Assembly: GCA_002751075.1 (NCBI GenBank)
Contig: NAOQ01000334.1
Span: 1 to 64,000 of the forward strand
From: Ichthyophonus hoferi
Lineage: Eukaryota > Opisthokonta > Ichthyosporea > Ichthyophonida > Ichthyophonidae
Length of the DNA: 64,000 nucleotides
Reading direction: 5' to 3'
The position numbers and the translations under genes were made by a program. Below, one piece after another: positions 61,426 through 64,000 of this stretch (positions are counted from its first letter, which is position 1; every line of letters begins with the position of its first letter). The notes under the pieces were generated by a model. That model was not told the DNA's origin, ran no database searches, and worked only from the letters and a program-made list of their open reading frames with translations.

Positions 61426-64000
61426 CTAACCCTGCATCTGAGTTAGGAAGTGGGCGGAGACATGACGTCTCTGCACCTTCCCAGTAGCAGTACGGGGAAA
61501 GCTGTCACAGATGAACATTTTCTGAGGCACCTATAGAAACATAAATTGGTTAGCCAGTTAACCAGGACAATGACTTTTGCAGGATAGTAGAATACAGTAC
61601 AGTATAGTATAGTACAATACAGTCTAGTACAGTACAGTGCAGTATAGTATAGTATAGTAACAGTATAGTGCAGCGAGTAAAGGCAGTCATCTCACATCCA
61701 AACTCTTATTAGCTAATACATGTACATGCATATAAAATACTCCTTGCTTAGCTGTAAGGAAGTATAGATAAATAGCATCATATAGTGTTGTTGCTGCCAT
61801 AATATTGGTAAGAAGTTTAACTATTATAAAAAAGTTTTTAACAAATATAAGCAGCAATTAATGCTTTCATCCTTCAATAACCATCCATACCAGATATCAA
61901 TAAATAACAACAATGTCTTTCAAAGGACATGTTTAAGTGATATATGACTATGTAAATAAAATAAAAGGGAATATATTATATACTTTAGCACACACAAAAA
62001 AAAGAAAGAGAGTGTAGTGGACCTTGAATGGAGCTAACTTGGTCTTAAGGAAGGCAGAAATGTCATCCTCTGTAGTGTTCTGGCAGTCTGGCTTCAGAAT
62101 CACCTGTATGTATGTATGTATGTATGTATGTATGTATGGTATACATGCAAGGATAGGAGAGGAGAGAGAAAATAAATAAAAGATAAGCAAGAGAATAGCA
62201 TAAAAACAATAAAAATTATAATAGCTTTATATTAATATTCTTGCAATAAGTGGTTTTCCTTGACGTTTCCCTTGCTCGCACATTTTGCTCGCTTCATATC
62301 TCCAGCTTTCTGGCTATATACACCCCTACCATCCCCACTGAGATGACATTTGTAATGTCAATCATGTTGGATGAAATATAGAGCGAAGACTTAATAACCT
62401 ATTACATATATGTGTAAGTGGAAGCTATACTATATACACCTGTATTGTTAGTTGCCATGACAACCAACAGGCAAGGTACTTACAGCTGCAGCGACTATTT
62501 CTCCATACATGGTGTCTGGTAGGCCAAACGCCACAGCATCTCCCACCGACGGGTGTGCTAATAGGATCTGGTCAATCTCAAGGGGGGCAATCTAATGACG
62601 CAATGTATGGGTCAATAAAACATACGAACCAATCCCTTTATACATACTAATAAATTAACAATTAATGCATACACATTGATGCATATGCATATAGACACAT
62701 CAATAAACACCTATACTATACTATATTATAATATACCATACTAAACTACACTAGGTATGTATGTACAAACAAGTTAAATGCACACAGGCGTACCTTCTCG
62801 CCACCTCTATTAATCAACTCTTTGATACGTCCGGTTAAGGTCACATAGCCGTCGGCATCCATGAAGCCCTGGGTAGCATATGAGTCAGATAATATGCATA
62901 TCACTATACTCTATATATAGCAGCCTATTAGGTTGTTTTATTCATTTACATGGGTGTATTCTACATTCTATAGCACGTTCTCCTTCGCTCTGTATATATA
63001 TATATAGGTTTCTCTATAATTATAGAAAAATGGTTGGAGAAAAATACACATGAAAATTATGTTGTGACACTATCACATTCACTCATACCAGTACTACATA
63101 ACACACACCGTTGATATATGTGTATATATGAAAGCATTTCAAAGACATACACAAGGCAGAAAAATGTACACTTCAGAACAAGGCAAGAAAAGAAAGAAAA
63201 TAAGAATAATATATAAATAGAAGTATAGGTGAGGGAAGAGATAAATGTTTATGTATAGTATGCAATAGGAGAAAAGATTGGGAAACGATTATACATATAA
63301 ATATTTAGTTTTCAATGAAAGTGGAATTAAAACTAAAAGGAGTATAAATATATAGTGATGGAGGTACAGGGTGACGGTGGGAGTAGAAGGGCCATGACCA
63401 TTGGCCAATAGGCAAAGGAACCGATGCTTTGATAGGAGGCTGATATTGAGATTGTCCATGTAATGCTATTAACAGTGTATGTAGGTAGGTATATGTATGC
63501 TTGTATGTAGACAAGGAAGCATACCTGATCACCGGTGTGGAACCAACCCCCGGCAAATGCAATCTTGTTTCCCTCTGGCATACCGTTGTAGCCTTCAAAC
63601 ACATTCTCTCCCTGAATGCAAATCTCTCCCACTTGGCCAGTGGGCAGCTGGTATCAGAAATACACATGTGAGTATGTTAATATTGACATGGGTGATAGTA
63701 TGATATGCCATGATATTCTTACGAGAAATTCGCCTCATTCAATTTCTTCTCTCTTTTGCGTACGATAACAGCCTAATAATACATACTGCACATACACTAG
63801 ATAACAGTACAGGAGTAGTAAATTATTTTTTTTGCAATCACAATACATTTGGGTAATGCATACAGAAGTATACATACAGTTCGTCCAAAAACACCAAACC
63901 ATATAGTCATATTCACATATATATATATACACCTATCCATATAAAGACACATCAGCAAACCTTTTCATTGGAGCCATCCAGAATGGCAACCTTGACATTT
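61426..64000 (-). CDS. Oxalyl-CoA synthetase (oxalate-CoA ligase), C-terminal part
   Basis: Partial at the window edge. Minus-strand exons 64000-63961, 63647-63525, 62868-62794, 62591-62484, 62103-62023 and 61530-61432 continue in one frame; all introns seen here are phase 0. It belongs to the ANL adenylating family and matches plant AAE3 and yeast PCS60: [23 protein letters not shown], then [14 protein letters not shown] (the hinge and core signature), [39 protein letters not shown], and the C-terminal [14 protein letters not shown] with the catalytic lysine of TATGK. The reaction is oxalate + ATP + CoA to oxalyl-CoA, which feeds the decarboxylase just downstream. Without splicing, TAG at 61428 ends the protein at LTQMQG. 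A good donor (G|GTTAGT) at the same point could splice to 61363, ending MQDGG, or to 61347, adding a 46-residue tail that stops at 61211. The adenylation half lies outside the window. Confidence 0.92.
61585..61665. repeat. AGTACAGTATAGT low-complexity repeat
   Basis: Irregular five- and ten-base units AGTAC and AGTAT in a synthetase intron, of the same general type as the other TATAG stretches in the window. Confidence 0.7.
62104..62136. repeat. (TATG)n microsatellite at a splice acceptor
   Basis: About seven TATG units. On the minus strand they read CATACATACATACAG and so supply the acceptor of the synthetase exon 62103-62023 in place of a pyrimidine tract. Confidence 0.8.

Noticed and set aside
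1-64000. tRNA, rRNA, CRISPR, bacterial operon features and retrovirus-like or Polinton-like elements
   Set aside because: I looked on both strands and found no convincing example. Weak tRNA-like boxes were not backed by a cloverleaf I could fold by eye, so none is reported.

Overview
Nuclear genome window from an AT-rich, intron-dense unicellular eukaryote. GT-AG introns are common (plus some GC-AG), most exons are 45-250 bases, and introns and spacers are full of simple repeats. Gene content (NUP58, PDRG1, OPA3, a RING-zinc finger-MATH TRAF protein, and a protein dense in SH2-type tyrosine motifs) points to the opisthokont/amoebozoan side. A unicellular holozoan such as an ichthyosporean is my best guess (inference, about 40% sure). 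Nothing suggests a bacterial or organellar sequence. I saw no retrovirus-like, Polinton-like or CRISPR element.

Layout. (+) 745-6469: eight-exon gene of unknown function. (-) 8856-13455: divergent DEAD-box RNA helicase, six exons, 5' end not found. 13456-16988: spacer with an assembly gap. (+) 16989-23869: ten-exon gene for a disordered, tyrosine-motif-rich protein. 23870-26008: spacer. (-) 26009-33870: NUP58 nucleoporin, 14 exons seen. (+) 36033-38612: PDRG1, a prefoldin-like protein, five exons, divergent from NUP58. 38613-41743: spacer with a diverged repeat pair. (+) 41744-44546: membrane-anchored histidine phosphatase, seven exons, converging on (-) 44925-47686 OPA3, five exons. 47687-50955: spacer. 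(+) 50956-53512: TRAF-type E3 ligase, four exons, two with GC splice donors. (-) 55241-60904: oxalyl-CoA decarboxylase, 13 exons. (-) 61426-64000: C-terminal part of oxalyl-CoA synthetase, running off the window edge.

Exon chains were built by hand. Each reported chain keeps one reading frame through every junction, and for the recognised families the junctions rebuild conserved motifs (for example APSG+GTGKT in the helicase and EK+DQ in PDRG1). The clearest functional unit is the oxalate pair: synthetase then decarboxylase on one strand, about 0.5 kb apart, forming the two CoA-dependent steps of oxalate breakdown. The other neighbours are unrelated housekeeping or signalling genes. Four runs of N are present. 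Two are flanked by identical sequence on both sides and are probably unmerged contig overlaps.
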